A model generated the notes under the pieces. It was not told where the DNA came from. It was given only the letters and a program-made list of their open reading frames with translations, and did no database searches. Shown here piece by piece: positions 7,498 through 15,766 of a stretch of DNA of 17,486 nucleotides. Position 1 is the stretch's first letter. The number at the start of each line of letters is the position of its first letter. The DNA lies in NCBI GenBank assembly GCA_938039145.1, contig CALHVG010000013.1, positions 1 through 17,486 of the forward strand, read 5' to 3'. Both the position numbers and the translations under genes were made by a program. Source of the stretch: an uncultured Treponema sp. (lineage in GTDB: Bacteria > Spirochaetota > Spirochaetia > Treponematales > Treponemataceae).

Positions 7498-10400
7498 TTA
7501 ATTAAGCTTTATTTCCGTCCACTTTTTGTCGTATTCTTTCGTAATTTCCGCTTTCATCGCCGACATCGGATTCCATACTATCGAAAGAGAAAAACTCGGG
7601 TCGTAAGTGTAATATTTGTTCGTGCCTGAAAGCGAAATCAGTTTGGGTTCGACTTTAAGCGAGCAGGTAAAATCCCAGTCGTGCATTTCATGGGTCAGGC
7701 TGAACGCCATGCTTTTGAGTTTGAAACTGGATTTTGTGCGCACGGAATCATTATCAAACCTGAATCCGTTGAAAAAATCTACGAAAATATTCGTTTCCGT
7801 TCCGGAAGGATAAATTCCGGGTTTTACGTATTTGTATATCGCAGAATTTTTTGACACGGCGGAAAAAGTCAGCGTCAAAAAATCCTGAATTTTCAGAGAA
7901 ATGGACGGCGAAAAAGTGAATGTCGAAGAAGTAGGTTTAAGCAAATCCGCATTCGCATTTGTAGAAAAAGATGCTCCGAGGACAATCCTGTTTTTCCATG
8001 CGTAAAGTGTCTTTGTTCCAAGCGAATAGGAAAGTCCTACCGAATAGGGGCGGAATTTTTTGTCGCTTTCCGCTTCCCATTTTCTTACGGTCTCGTTGAA
8101 CAAATATCCGGTCGTATACGAATGCGTGTAGCTTGCGCTAAGATTTTTCCAGCTTACGGAAAATTTTAAATAATCCCAATATTTTTCGTCCCTGTTGTAC
8201 GAAAGCGACTGGCTGATTCTTAAATCTTTGAAAAGAGTGACGGAAAGATTTTGCCTGAACGGCTGGTGAGTGAATTCCTCGGACTTTATTGTCTTCTTTT
8301 TTTCGCCGGTTTCAAGCGTAAGTGTCGTAAACGGAAATCCCAGCCTTACAACTCCATAATACGCTTCCGTCTGCGGTTTCAGCGTGGACGTAAACGTGAA
8401 CGACTGGGAGAATTTGTTGTCAAATTCGTTTGCTGAAAAAGTAAAATCAAGCGCATGAGAAGTTATAGAATCCTTAAGATCGTCCTCGTCGCCTTTTTTT
8501 ACAACCTCCCAAATCGGATGGTAGTCATATTTTGCCTCGTCGTTCAAAGAAGTAAATTGGTCGGCAAGAAATTCCGTTCTGATTATTTTTATTGTGTTCC
8601 TGTATGTGATTCCCGTTCCGTTAAAATAAGGAAGATATTCAAGCGGTTTTATGGAAACCGAATTTGATGAAGTAATATCCTGCTTTTGAGCGGCGTAATC
8701 CGTTTTTATAAGAGAATATTTTGCGCTGTCCGAATACCATATCGATTCGCCGACTGAATTTTCGTGTATGTACGGATGGCTTTGCCACACCGGACTGTAC
8801 GTGTTGGAATTCGAAATCGTAAGAAAGTTTCCGCCGTAGCTAAGATTATTGTCCCATGTAACAGGAAGTTTCAGCGAGAACATTCTTGACTTCTGCCCTC
8901 TTTCGTCCCACACAAAATCTTCGGCGGTTTTAAGGCTTGCAGAATTGTATGCAATCTGAGACGTGAAATTCGGTTTTACAGAATATTTTGAAGAAAACGA
9001 AAGCGAACCTATCGATGCGACAGGCTCCACCGCAGAAGAAAGTTTAGGCAAAGCTGAAAGCGGAAGTTTTCCGCCGTCCGCCTCTTCCGGTTCCGATTCC
9101 GGATTCCGCAATTCCGACTTTGTATCGTTTTTATCGGTAGAATCGGATGTTTCTTTTTCGGAAGAAGTGTCCGGATTTCCGTCCGAAAATTCTTCCGGAA
9201 CAATAAGCGGAACCGCATAATTCACGGATTTTTTTGAAACTGACGAAGACTTTGATTTTAAAGATGCAAAATCTATGCTCACAAAAGTGCCGCTTATCGA
9301 GGCGGATGCTGTCATCGGCGTTATCTGCGACGGATAATAAAAAAGCCGATTCGGCGTGCTGTTTCGCCACGCATAAAGGTCAGCCGGAAAAACTTTGTCG
9401 TTTTTAAGTTCCGAAGGATTTGCGCTCATCGATGTCCAGACAAGCGAAGATGTAAGTGAAAGCGATGCGGAAGAAACATACGGCTTTAAAAGCGCGGGAA
9501 GAGGAATCGTATATGAGCCGTTCGCATTCCATGTAAACGACGATATTGCGGACTGAGTTTTAGAGGAATTATTGTCGTCCGTAGGTTTCATAAGATAGCT
9601 TATCCAGTCCATGGATTCGCTGCGTTCCGTTATAAAATCGTCCGAAAAATACGGGTCTGACCAAATCGGAAGTTTTACCGAAAGTGAAAACGGTTTATTC
9701 ATCGAAAGCGAAATATTTCCGCCGTATCTGAAAGGAAGTTTTAATCCCATAAAATTTGAAGAATCATAGTAGCGCACTCCGCCGTTTAAAAAAGGCGCAT
9801 ACGAACCTAACGATGAGTTAAAAAAAACAGTATTTGAAAATCCCATGTAAAAACTTGCGTCTATGCTTGAAAAAACAGCCTTGGGTTTGAAAACGCCCGA
9901 AAATCCCACAAGTGCACCAAGATTTGTGTAATAGTCGCCAACAATTTTAAGATAATTTGAAGTATCGCCATTAAAGTCGTCGTCAAGATTGTGAAGAACC
10001 AAGCCCTCCCTCTTCTGCTCCTTCAATACGGACGGACGGACAAAATTGAAAAGCGCCTTAAGTTTTTCTTCACCTTCGCTTTTATTGGAAGAAGATTTAT
10101 TCGTATTTTCCAAAGGCTTTCTTCCATAAAGATAAAACGTGTTCTGATTAAAATAGCCCTTACGTTTTTGGTGCCCGAACACAGGATTGAATATAAGTTC
10201 ATCCTTCGGATAGTAGAATGCCGGAAGATAGAAAACCGGAACTACACCGACATAAAGAAGCGCATTTAAAAAGGCAAATTCCCCGCCCGGTAAAAGCCAG
10301 ATTCTTGAAGCGCGGATATACCAATGCGGGTCATCATCGTCACAGAACGTAAGAATTCCGTCTTTGAACGCAATTGTGTTCGAAACGCTTCTTCCGAAAA

Positions 10401-10854
10401 TATCGCTTGAAACCACAAGCGTTGAACCGCTCGGAAGATTTATCGCATCGGATTTTGTTTGTACAACTCTGCCGTCGTCAAAAACGCCTTCCAAGGTCGA
10501 TGTGTTGAACATAAAAGAATCGGCAGTTACGTTCTGCCCGCCGGAACTGCCTGTTGTCATCTCAAGCGAAACGTTACCGGATGCGTACATCATCTCGCTT
10601 GTTCTGTCGTAACGTATGGAATCAGCAGAAATCACATTTTTGGAAGAGCCGCTTGAAACGGAAACTTTTACGTCCCCCGAAAGAAGAATCACGTCGTTTC
10701 CGGTCTCTTTGTCTTTCTCGTATTGCGTGCTGATGGCGTTGTCGATTGTTATGACAGTCCTTTTTGTTTCTTCCTCTGAAAACGAAAAAAAAGGAACAAA
10801 AAGCAAAACGCAGAAAAAACACGAAAAAAACTTCTTGACCGGAAAAGTTTTCAT
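7498..10854 (-). CDS. lptD: LptD/OstA-family outer-membrane beta-barrel protein
   Basis: An 1118-residue protein with a signal peptide (about 1-26, ending FFSFS before EEE). Residues about 30-160 form an OstA/LptA-like jellyroll (VILLSGDVKVSV, ADSIRYDRTSEMMYASGNV). Residues about 171-240 hold the signature stretch with DPHWYIRASRIWLLPGGEF, then VPVFYLPAFYYPKDE. The rest is alternating beta-strand sequence fitting a large barrel. E. coli LptD (784 residues) inserts LPS into the outer leaflet with LptE. This protein is over 300 residues longer and has an acidic Ser/Asp/Glu-rich stretch at about 550-600. The mature protein has only two cysteines, Cys171 and Cys1064. It ends in Asn rather than the usual aromatic residue. 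The start overlaps the uvrA stop as ATGA, suggesting coupled translation. The treponemal uvrA-neighbour equivalent is TP0515, as I recall. The lipid handled is uncertain, since some treponemes lack LPS. Confidence 0.88.
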   Translation of the reverse strand: MKTFPVKKFFSCFFCVLLFVPFFSFSEEETKRTVITIDNAISTQYEKDKETGNDVILLSGDVKVSVSSGSSKNVISADSIRYDRTSEMMYASGNVSLEMTTGSSGGQNVTADSFMFNTSTLEGVFDDGRVVQTKSDAINLPSGSTLVVSSDIFGRSVSNTIAFKDGILTFCDDDDPHWYIRASRIWLLPGGEFAFLNALLYVGVVPVFYLPAFYYPKDELIFNPVFGHQKRKGYFNQNTFYLYGRKPLENTNKSSSNKSEGEEKLKALFNFVRPSVLKEQKREGLVLHNLDDDFNGDTSNYLKIVGDYYTNLGALVGFSGVFKPKAVFSSIDASFYMGFSNTVFFNSSLGSYAPFLNGGVRYYDSSNFMGLKLPFRYGGNISLSMNKPFSLSVKLPIWSDPYFSDDFITERSESMDWISYLMKPTDDNNSSKTQSAISSFTWNANGSYTIPLPALLKPYVSSASLSLTSSLVWTSMSANPSELKNDKVFPADLYAWRNSTPNRLFYYPSQITPMTASASISGTFVSIDFASLKSKSSSVSKKSVNYAVPLIVPEEFSDGNPDTSSEKETSDSTDKNDTKSELRNPESEPEEADGGKLPLSALPKLSSAVEPVASIGSLSFSSKYSVKPNFTSQIAYNSASLKTAEDFVWDERGQKSRMFSLKLPVTWDNNLSYGGNFLTISNSNTYSPVWQSHPYIHENSVGESIWYSDSAKYSLIKTDYAAQKQDITSSNSVSIKPLEYLPYFNGTGITYRNTIKIIRTEFLADQFTSLNDEAKYDYHPIWEVVKKGDEDDLKDSITSHALDFTFSANEFDNKFSQSFTFTSTLKPQTEAYYGVVRLGFPFTTLTLETGEKKKTIKSEEFTHQPFRQNLSVTLFKDLRISQSLSYNRDEKYWDYLKFSVSWKNLSASYTHSYTTGYLFNETVRKWEAESDKKFRPYSVGLSYSLGTKTLYAWKNRIVLGASFSTNANADLLKPTSSTFTFSPSISLKIQDFLTLTFSAVSKNSAIYKYVKPGIYPSGTETNIFVDFFNGFRFDNDSVRTKSSFKLKSMAFSLTHEMHDWDFTCSLKVEPKLISLSGTNKYYTYDPSFSLSIVWNPMSAMKAEITKEYDKKWTEIKLN

Positions 10855-13721
10855 TTTGTCCGCTCTCTTTCAAGCATCTCTTTTATGAACATTCCAGTGT
10901 AGGATTTTTCTACAGAGGCGATTTGTTCAGGCGTTCCCGAAGCCACAATCTTTCCTCCCCTAAATCCGCCTTCAGGACCAAGGTCAACAATATAGTCCGC
11001 CTGACATATGACATCAAGGTTGTGTTCAATCATAAGCACGCTGTTTCCTTGAGCCACGAGTTTTTGAATTACCTCCATCAGCATTTTAACGTCCGCAAAA
11101 TGAAGCCCTGTTGTAGGCTCGTCCATTATGTAGAGGGTTTTTCCTGTGGAAACACGGGCAAGTTCGTTCGCAAGCTTAACCCGCTGGGCTTCCCCGCCCG
11201 AAAGAGTCAATGCGTTCTGCCCAAGCTGAATGTAGCCAAGCCCGACGGATTTAAGCGTCTCAAGTTTCCGGGAAATATGCGGAATCGAAGCAAAAAAATC
11301 GCAGGCTTCTTCGATTGTCATTTCAAGCACATCGTTTATGCTTTTTCCTTTGTATAAAACCGCAAGCGTCTCTTTGTTGAACCTTTTTCCTCCGCAAGAA
11401 TCGCACGTGATGTATACATCCGGAAGAAAATTCATTTCTATGAGTATTTGCCCCGCACCCTGACAGTTTTCGCATCGTCCGCCTTTGACGTTAAAACTAA
11501 ACCTGCCCTTCTTATAGCCCATCGCCTTGCTTTCGGGAAGCGTGGAAAACAAATCTCTGATGGAATCAAAAACTCCGACATAAGTTGCAGGATTGCTCCT
11601 TGGAGAACGGCCTATAGGACTTTGGTCAATGTTTATTACTTTATCTATGTATTCCGCACCTTCAATCGATTTGTACTTTCCGAACGGAAGCCTTGACCTC
11701 ATAACGGCGTTGCTCAAGACAGGAAAAAGAACATCGCTCATGAGCGTGGATTTTCCGCTTCCTGAAACGCCCGTTATGCAGGTGAATGCTCCCAGCGGAA
11801 ACGAAACGGAAACATTTTTCAGATTGTGCTCGGTAACTCCTGAAATCTTTATGAATTTTCCGTTACCCTTACGCCTTTCTTTTGGAATGTCCATCCTAAG
11901 TTCGCCTGAAAGATACTGACCTGTCTTGCTTTCCGGCACCCGCATGACTTCTTCAGGCGTTCCGGAGGCAACTACATATCCTCCGTGAACTCCGGCACCG
12001 GGACCTATGTCAACAAGATAGTCGGCAGTCCGCAAAGTCTGCTCGTCATGTTCCACGACTATCACAGTGTTTCCCTGATCCCTAAGGTATGTCAAAGTAT
12101 CTATGAGTTTTTGATTGTCCCGCTGATGAAGACCGATTGAAGGCTCGTCCAAAATATACATGACTCCGCAAAGCGCAGAGCCTATCTGGGTAGCAAGGCG
12201 TATCCTCTGCGATTCGCCGCCGCTTAAAGTTCCTGCTGTTCTTTCAAGCGAAAGATAATCAAGCCCTACATTTTTAAGAAAACTTAGCCTGGATTTTATT
12301 TCCTTTAGAACTTGAGAGACGATTTTTATCTCATATTCGGAAAGTTCAAGCGAATTAAAAAAATCAATCGCCTCCGCAACGCTCAAAGCTGAAAGAGCGT
12401 AAATATTTTTGCCGCCCACAGTAACCGAAAGGGCTTCCCTGCGAAGCCTTTTTCCATGGCAGGAAGAACATTCCGAAACCGACATGAATTTTTCTTCAAT
12501 ACGTTCACGCTGCGCCTGCCCCCACGCCTCGTTGTGCCGCCTTTGCATGTCGCCCAGTACACCAAGCCAAGGGCGATTGTATTCGGAATAGCCCTCTCCA
12601 CTCTGCTTTTTGTAAGTCCACCGGATTTTTTTATTGATGTCTCCGTTCCAAAGAAAATTGAATTGTTCCTTGGAAAGCTCGTTTATCGGAGTATCAAGCG
12701 AAAAACCGCCCGAATCAGCGACCGCCTGAAACATAGAACGGTTCCATTCGCTTTCAGGATTGTAGAACGCCAATGCATTCTCGTTAAAACTCTTTGAATT
12801 GTCGGGAATTATCTTTTCAAAATCCCATTCCATCTTTTCGCCAAGGCCCGTACATTCAGAACAGGCACCGAACGGATTATTGAACGAAAAAAGACGAGGC
12901 TGAAGTTCGGGAATGGAAATTCCGCAGTCCGGGCAGGCGTTCTTCTGACTGAAAAACACTTCCTCGTCCCTTTCATCATCCCCTGAACCTATGCGTCTTG
13001 TTACCGTAATCATGCCGTTCGCGCTCAAAAGAGCCGTCTCGATGCTGTCGGAAAGCCGTTTTCTTATATCCGAGCCAAGCACCACTCTGTCAACGATTAT
13101 TTCTATGGTATGCTTTTTCTGCTTGTCAAGTTTTATGTTATCCTCAAGGCTTGCGACAACTCCATCTATCCTTGCCCGAACAAAACCGGACTTCCTTGCA
13201 TCCTCGATTATCTTTGTATGCTCACCTTTCTTTCCCCGTATGACCGGCGCAAGAATCTGAATCTTAGTTCCATCTCCCCACGACATCACCGAATCGATAA
13301 TCTGATCCACGCCCTGCTCACGAATCTCGCGTCCGCATTCAGGACAATGCGCATGGCCGACACGCGAAAAAAGAAGCCTGTAATAATCGTAGATTTCCGT
13401 TATCGTTCCCACGGTCGAGCGTGGATTCTTATTTGTACTTTTCTGCTCTATCGAAATCGCCGGAGAAAGCCCTTCTATCAAATCCACATCGGGCTTGTCC
13501 ATAGTCCCCAAAAACTGACGTGCGTATGAAGAAAGACTTTCCATATAGCGACGTTGCCCTTCGGCAAAAAGCGTGTCAAACGCAAGCGAACTTTTCCCCG
13601 AACCGCTAAGCCCCGAAATCACAACCAGACGGTTTCTCGGAATCTCAAGGTCTATATTTTTAAGATTATGCTCCCTCGCTCCGCTGATTCTGATTTTGTC
13701 GCTGTTAAAAATATTCGCCAT
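10851..13721 (-). CDS. uvrA: UvrABC excinuclease subunit A
   Basis: A 956-residue protein, full length for UvrA. It contains two ABC ATPase modules. The first has Walker A GLSGSGKSS (37-45), the signature LSGGESQR near 500, and Walker B YILDEPSIGLHQRD. The second has Walker A GVSGSGKST near 650, LSGGEAQR near 838, and YIMDEPTTGLHFAD. Zinc-binding Cys pairs are present (CPECG, CPDCG with CSEC, CSSC, and CENC with CDSC near 749-780). UvrA dimers find bulky DNA lesions and load UvrB for nucleotide excision repair. I chose the ATG at 13721 (MANIFNSDK). It lacks a Shine-Dalgarno sequence, and a TATACT box ends 8 bases upstream, so the message may be leaderless. The TTG at 13739 overlaps that box. 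The lptD-like gene overlaps its stop codon by 4 bp. Confidence 0.98.
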   Translation of the reverse strand: MANIFNSDKIRISGAREHNLKNIDLEIPRNRLVVISGLSGSGKSSLAFDTLFAEGQRRYMESLSSYARQFLGTMDKPDVDLIEGLSPAISIEQKSTNKNPRSTVGTITEIYDYYRLLFSRVGHAHCPECGREIREQGVDQIIDSVMSWGDGTKIQILAPVIRGKKGEHTKIIEDARKSGFVRARIDGVVASLEDNIKLDKQKKHTIEIIVDRVVLGSDIRKRLSDSIETALLSANGMITVTRRIGSGDDERDEEVFFSQKNACPDCGISIPELQPRLFSFNNPFGACSECTGLGEKMEWDFEKIIPDNSKSFNENALAFYNPESEWNRSMFQAVADSGGFSLDTPINELSKEQFNFLWNGDINKKIRWTYKKQSGEGYSEYNRPWLGVLGDMQRRHNEAWGQAQRERIEEKFMSVSECSSCHGKRLRREALSVTVGGKNIYALSALSVAEAIDFFNSLELSEYEIKIVSQVLKEIKSRLSFLKNVGLDYLSLERTAGTLSGGESQRIRLATQIGSALCGVMYILDEPSIGLHQRDNQKLIDTLTYLRDQGNTVIVVEHDEQTLRTADYLVDIGPGAGVHGGYVVASGTPEEVMRVPESKTGQYLSGELRMDIPKERRKGNGKFIKISGVTEHNLKNVSVSFPLGAFTCITGVSGSGKSTLMSDVLFPVLSNAVMRSRLPFGKYKSIEGAEYIDKVINIDQSPIGRSPRSNPATYVGVFDSIRDLFSTLPESKAMGYKKGRFSFNVKGGRCENCQGAGQILIEMNFLPDVYITCDSCGGKRFNKETLAVLYKGKSINDVLEMTIEEACDFFASIPHISRKLETLKSVGLGYIQLGQNALTLSGGEAQRVKLANELARVSTGKTLYIMDEPTTGLHFADVKMLMEVIQKLVAQGNSVLMIEHNLDVICQADYIVDLGPEGGFRGGKIVASGTPEQIASVEKSYTGMFIKEMLERERTK

Positions 13722-13729
13722 GGCGTAAA

Positions 13730-13758
13730 AGTATAGCAATTTTTTTTCTATAAATCCA
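13730..13758 (-). promoter_or_regulatory. Possible leaderless promoter of uvrA
   Basis: On the minus strand TATACT (13735-13730) is a near-consensus -10 box. With a 17-bp spacer the -35 position is TGGATT (13758-13753), which is weak (3 of 6). Only 8 bases separate the -10 box from the uvrA ATG, so transcription would start at or beside it. No Shine-Dalgarno motif is present. This would be the first promoter of the minus-strand gene block. Confidence 0.4.
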
Positions 13759-14009
13759 TGCCTTTTATTCCTCCAAAAAACTCACAATTCCTGAAAAACA
13801 TTATCAGCCGGATTTTCCTCCCACCATCCTTTCGGGATTCCGCTGTCGCTCATTGCTTCGCAACACCTTCGGTGTCCCTACAGGCTGGGGCATGGCTCAT
13901 CCTTAAATTAAAAACAAAAACACCTTCTAAAAAAATCTTTCATGACCGCACCCATAAAAAATCGCCATCTTGTTGAGAATAAAATTCGGCTCAAGCAGAT
14001 TCCGCACAA
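13759..14009. other. Divergent intergenic region between uvrA and the MATE gene
   Basis: Apart from the mini-hairpin cluster (13826-13875) and the promoters at either end, I see no gene here. A 72-codon open frame at 13758-13976 has no ribosome binding site, spans the hairpins and reads as unstructured sequence, so I do not call it. The part from 13900 to 14000 is A-rich and featureless. Confidence 0.6.
13826..13875. repeat. Cluster of three mini-hairpins with TTC/GAA loops
   Basis: Three short perfect or near-perfect hairpins have the same loop triplet (TTC on plus, GAA on minus): ATCCTTTCGGGAT (13826-13838), TTGCTTCGCAA (13853-13863) and ACACCTTCGGTGT (13863-13875). The last two share one base. 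The block is GC-richer than the AT-rich sequence on both sides and has no coding potential without stops. It resembles a dispersed intergenic repeat rather than a terminator, since no T-run follows directly. Confidence 0.5.
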
Positions 14010-14038
14010 TTAAAATCCGTATGTTTTTCCTGTAGAAT
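14010..14038 (+). promoter_or_regulatory. Predicted promoter of the MATE gene
   Basis: TTAAAA (14010-14015) and TAGAAT (14033-14038) are separated by 17 bp and match -35 and -10 boxes moderately well. Transcription would start near 14045, giving a leader of about 48 bases with a strong GGAGG (14083-14087) placed 5 bases before the ATG at 14093. No operator-like repeat is obvious around it. Confidence 0.5.
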
Positions 14039-14092
14039 CAACCGTAAGCTATCAAAAAATTCAGTTTTCAGAGTTTTATCACGGAGGAAAAT

Positions 14093-15466
14093 ATGGCGCA
14101 GAATGAAAAAGCAAAAACCGCCCTGCTTGAAGGAAAAATTGTAAAAACGATGATTTCTTTGAGTTTACCGGCAGTAATCGGAATGGTTGTAATAGGGCTT
14201 TACAATTTTATGGACGCAATGTTTGTAGGGCAAATGCTTGGACCAAAAGCGATGACAGCGGTAAAAGTATCATATCCTTTCACGTTCATGAACAACGGAA
14301 TCGCCACCCTGATTGGAGTTGGTTCGGCATCGGCGGTCTCAATCGCAATAGGAAAAGGCGACAAAGAGACATTGGACAAAATTATGGGAAATCTGATTTC
14401 TGCGGTTTCAATTTTTTCCATAATAATCACCGCTTTAGGATTTATCTTTAATCGCCAGTTCCTTGTTCTTTGCGGCGCAAAAGGCGAAATAATGGAACTC
14501 GGAATAAAATATCTTAGAATTGTGTTTATCGGCTCGATTTTTGTGAATTTTGCCCAAAGCGCCAACATGGTCATGCGAGGTGAAGGAATCCTCACTCAAG
14601 CGATGCTCATCATGGCGATTGGTGCAGTGATGAATATCATCCTTGACCCAGTCCTAATCCATTTCATGAAACCGTACGGAAAAGGAATTGAGGCGGCGGC
14701 TTTAGCCACCCTGATTTCGCAAATCGTACAGGCGGTAATCACCTTATGGTTTTTCATCAAAAAAAGTTCTATAAAAATCGGAAAGATTCGTCCCGACAAA
14801 AAACTGATGAAAGCGGTTCTTGGTGTCGGAGTTTCAGCGATGCTGATGCAGGTCATGTCGATGATTCAGCAGACACTCATGTACCGTGTCGCCCAAAAAT
14901 ACGGAAGCTCAGAATGGCAGACTGTCCTTGGAGCAAGTTTAAGTCTTATGGCATTCTCGTTCATTCCTCTTTGGGGAATAAGCCAAGGCTTCCAGCCGGC
15001 GATAGGAACGAACTTCGGAGCAAAAAATATCGGACGAGTGAAAGCGTTCACAAAAGCATTCATGATTTTTGCAACACTTTTTGCCTTGGTGTTCTATATT
15101 CCTACCATGTGTTTTCCAAAGAAAATGCTTTCCATCTTCATCACAGACGAAAAAATCACCGACATGGGTTTTCCGATGCTAAGACTCCTTTTTTCAACCT
15201 ACATAACATACGGAATCATGATTCTTTCCATAACATTTTTCCAAGCCGTAAAGGACGCAAGCAAGGCTGCAATACTTACTTTGTGCCGCTCTCTGATTCT
15301 GTTCGTGCCGCTACTTTTCATACTTCCGGCTCTTGGACTTGGAGTAAAAGGCTTGTTCCTAGCCTCTGTCATCACAGACCTTCTAATACTAGCAGCCTCT
15401 GTTTTACTCGTAATAGGAGCTTTAAAAAAGATTCAGAAAGAAGTCCAGTCAACGGAAACAGAATAA
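14093..15466 (+). CDS. MATE-family multidrug/toxin efflux transporter
   Basis: A 457-residue integral membrane protein, the usual MATE length, with about 12 hydrophobic helices in two similar halves. Typical features are the N-terminal LLEGKIVKTMISLSLPAVIG, then LYNFMDAMFVGQMLG in helix 1, MRGEG after helix 4, and the second-half segment LWGISQGFQPAIGTNFGAKN. These place it with the DinF/MepA-like bacterial MATE proteins, which expel cationic drugs or metabolites in exchange for Na+ or H+. The substrate cannot be read from sequence. The start has GGAGG 5 bases upstream and a promoter at 14010-14038. It runs divergently from uvrA. Its stop lies only a few tens of bases before a decayed groL 3' end, so this locus has probably been rearranged. 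Confidence 0.94.
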   Translation: MAQNEKAKTALLEGKIVKTMISLSLPAVIGMVVIGLYNFMDAMFVGQMLGPKAMTAVKVSYPFTFMNNGIATLIGVGSASAVSIAIGKGDKETLDKIMGNLISAVSIFSIIITALGFIFNRQFLVLCGAKGEIMELGIKYLRIVFIGSIFVNFAQSANMVMRGEGILTQAMLIMAIGAVMNIILDPVLIHFMKPYGKGIEAAALATLISQIVQAVITLWFFIKKSSIKIGKIRPDKKLMKAVLGVGVSAMLMQVMSMIQQTLMYRVAQKYGSSEWQTVLGASLSLMAFSFIPLWGISQGFQPAIGTNFGAKNIGRVKAFTKAFMIFATLFALVFYIPTMCFPKKMLSIFITDEKITDMGFPMLRLLFSTYITYGIMILSITFFQAVKDASKAAILTLCRSLILFVPLLFILPALGLGVKGLFLASVITDLLILAASVLLVIGALKKIQKEVQSTETE

Positions 15467-15500
15467 AGTCCCAAAAAAGCAAAGCATAGTCTGCAACAGC

Positions 15501-15726
15501 GGAAAAGCGGTGCAGATTATGCTAAACACGGGAAAAAGTGTCGGTTTTGATGCCGAAAAACTTTATTATCGGCACTGCAAAGGTTACCCGATCGGCACTG
15601 CAAAACGCGGCTTCAATCGCAGGTCTTTTATTGACCCCCGAAGCGGCTATTACCGACATTCCCGAAAAGAATCCCCCTGCCCCGATGCCCGGAGGCGGAA
15701 TGGGCGGCATGGACGGTATGTATTGA
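15501..15726 (+). pseudogene. groL: Decayed 3' end of a chaperonin gene (groL remnant)
   Basis: The frame ending at the TGA 15724-15726 encodes the unmistakable GroEL C-terminus: AKVTRSALQNAASIAGLLL, TPEAAITDIPEK, then a Pro stretch and GGGMGGMDGMY. Upstream, a different frame (15501-15560) gives QIMLNTGK and SVGFDAEKLYY. These align by eye with the GroEL segments around QIVLNCG and YGYNAATEEY in E. coli. Between them a short stretch, expected to hold the VDMIKAG-like residues, is missing and the frame shifts. IIDPAKV has become IIGTAKV. The first 450 or so residues of GroEL are absent; the MATE gene occupies that place. An ATG (15538) with no binding site opens a 62-codon frame, but translation is unlikely to matter. 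A working groL should exist elsewhere in the genome. Confidence 0.9.
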
Positions 15727-15766
15727 TAAGACCGCACTTAATAATGAATAAAGCGTAAAAAACAAT

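Noticed and set aside
13747..13758. Tiny ATG-GAT-TTA-TAG frame upstream of uvrA with a GGAGG sequence before it
   Set aside because: A three-codon leader with 10-base spacing to GGAGG is possible but overlaps the proposed -35 region and cannot be supported from this sequence alone.
13758..13976. 72-codon open frame between uvrA and the MATE gene
   Set aside because: No binding site, spans the mini-hairpin cluster, low-complexity Lys-rich end; better explained as intergenic sequence.
14746..15489. 247-codon plus-strand open frame overlapping the MATE gene in another frame
   Set aside because: It lies almost wholly within the clearly coding MATE gene, has basic, His/Ser-rich composition typical of a shadow frame, and no start signal.
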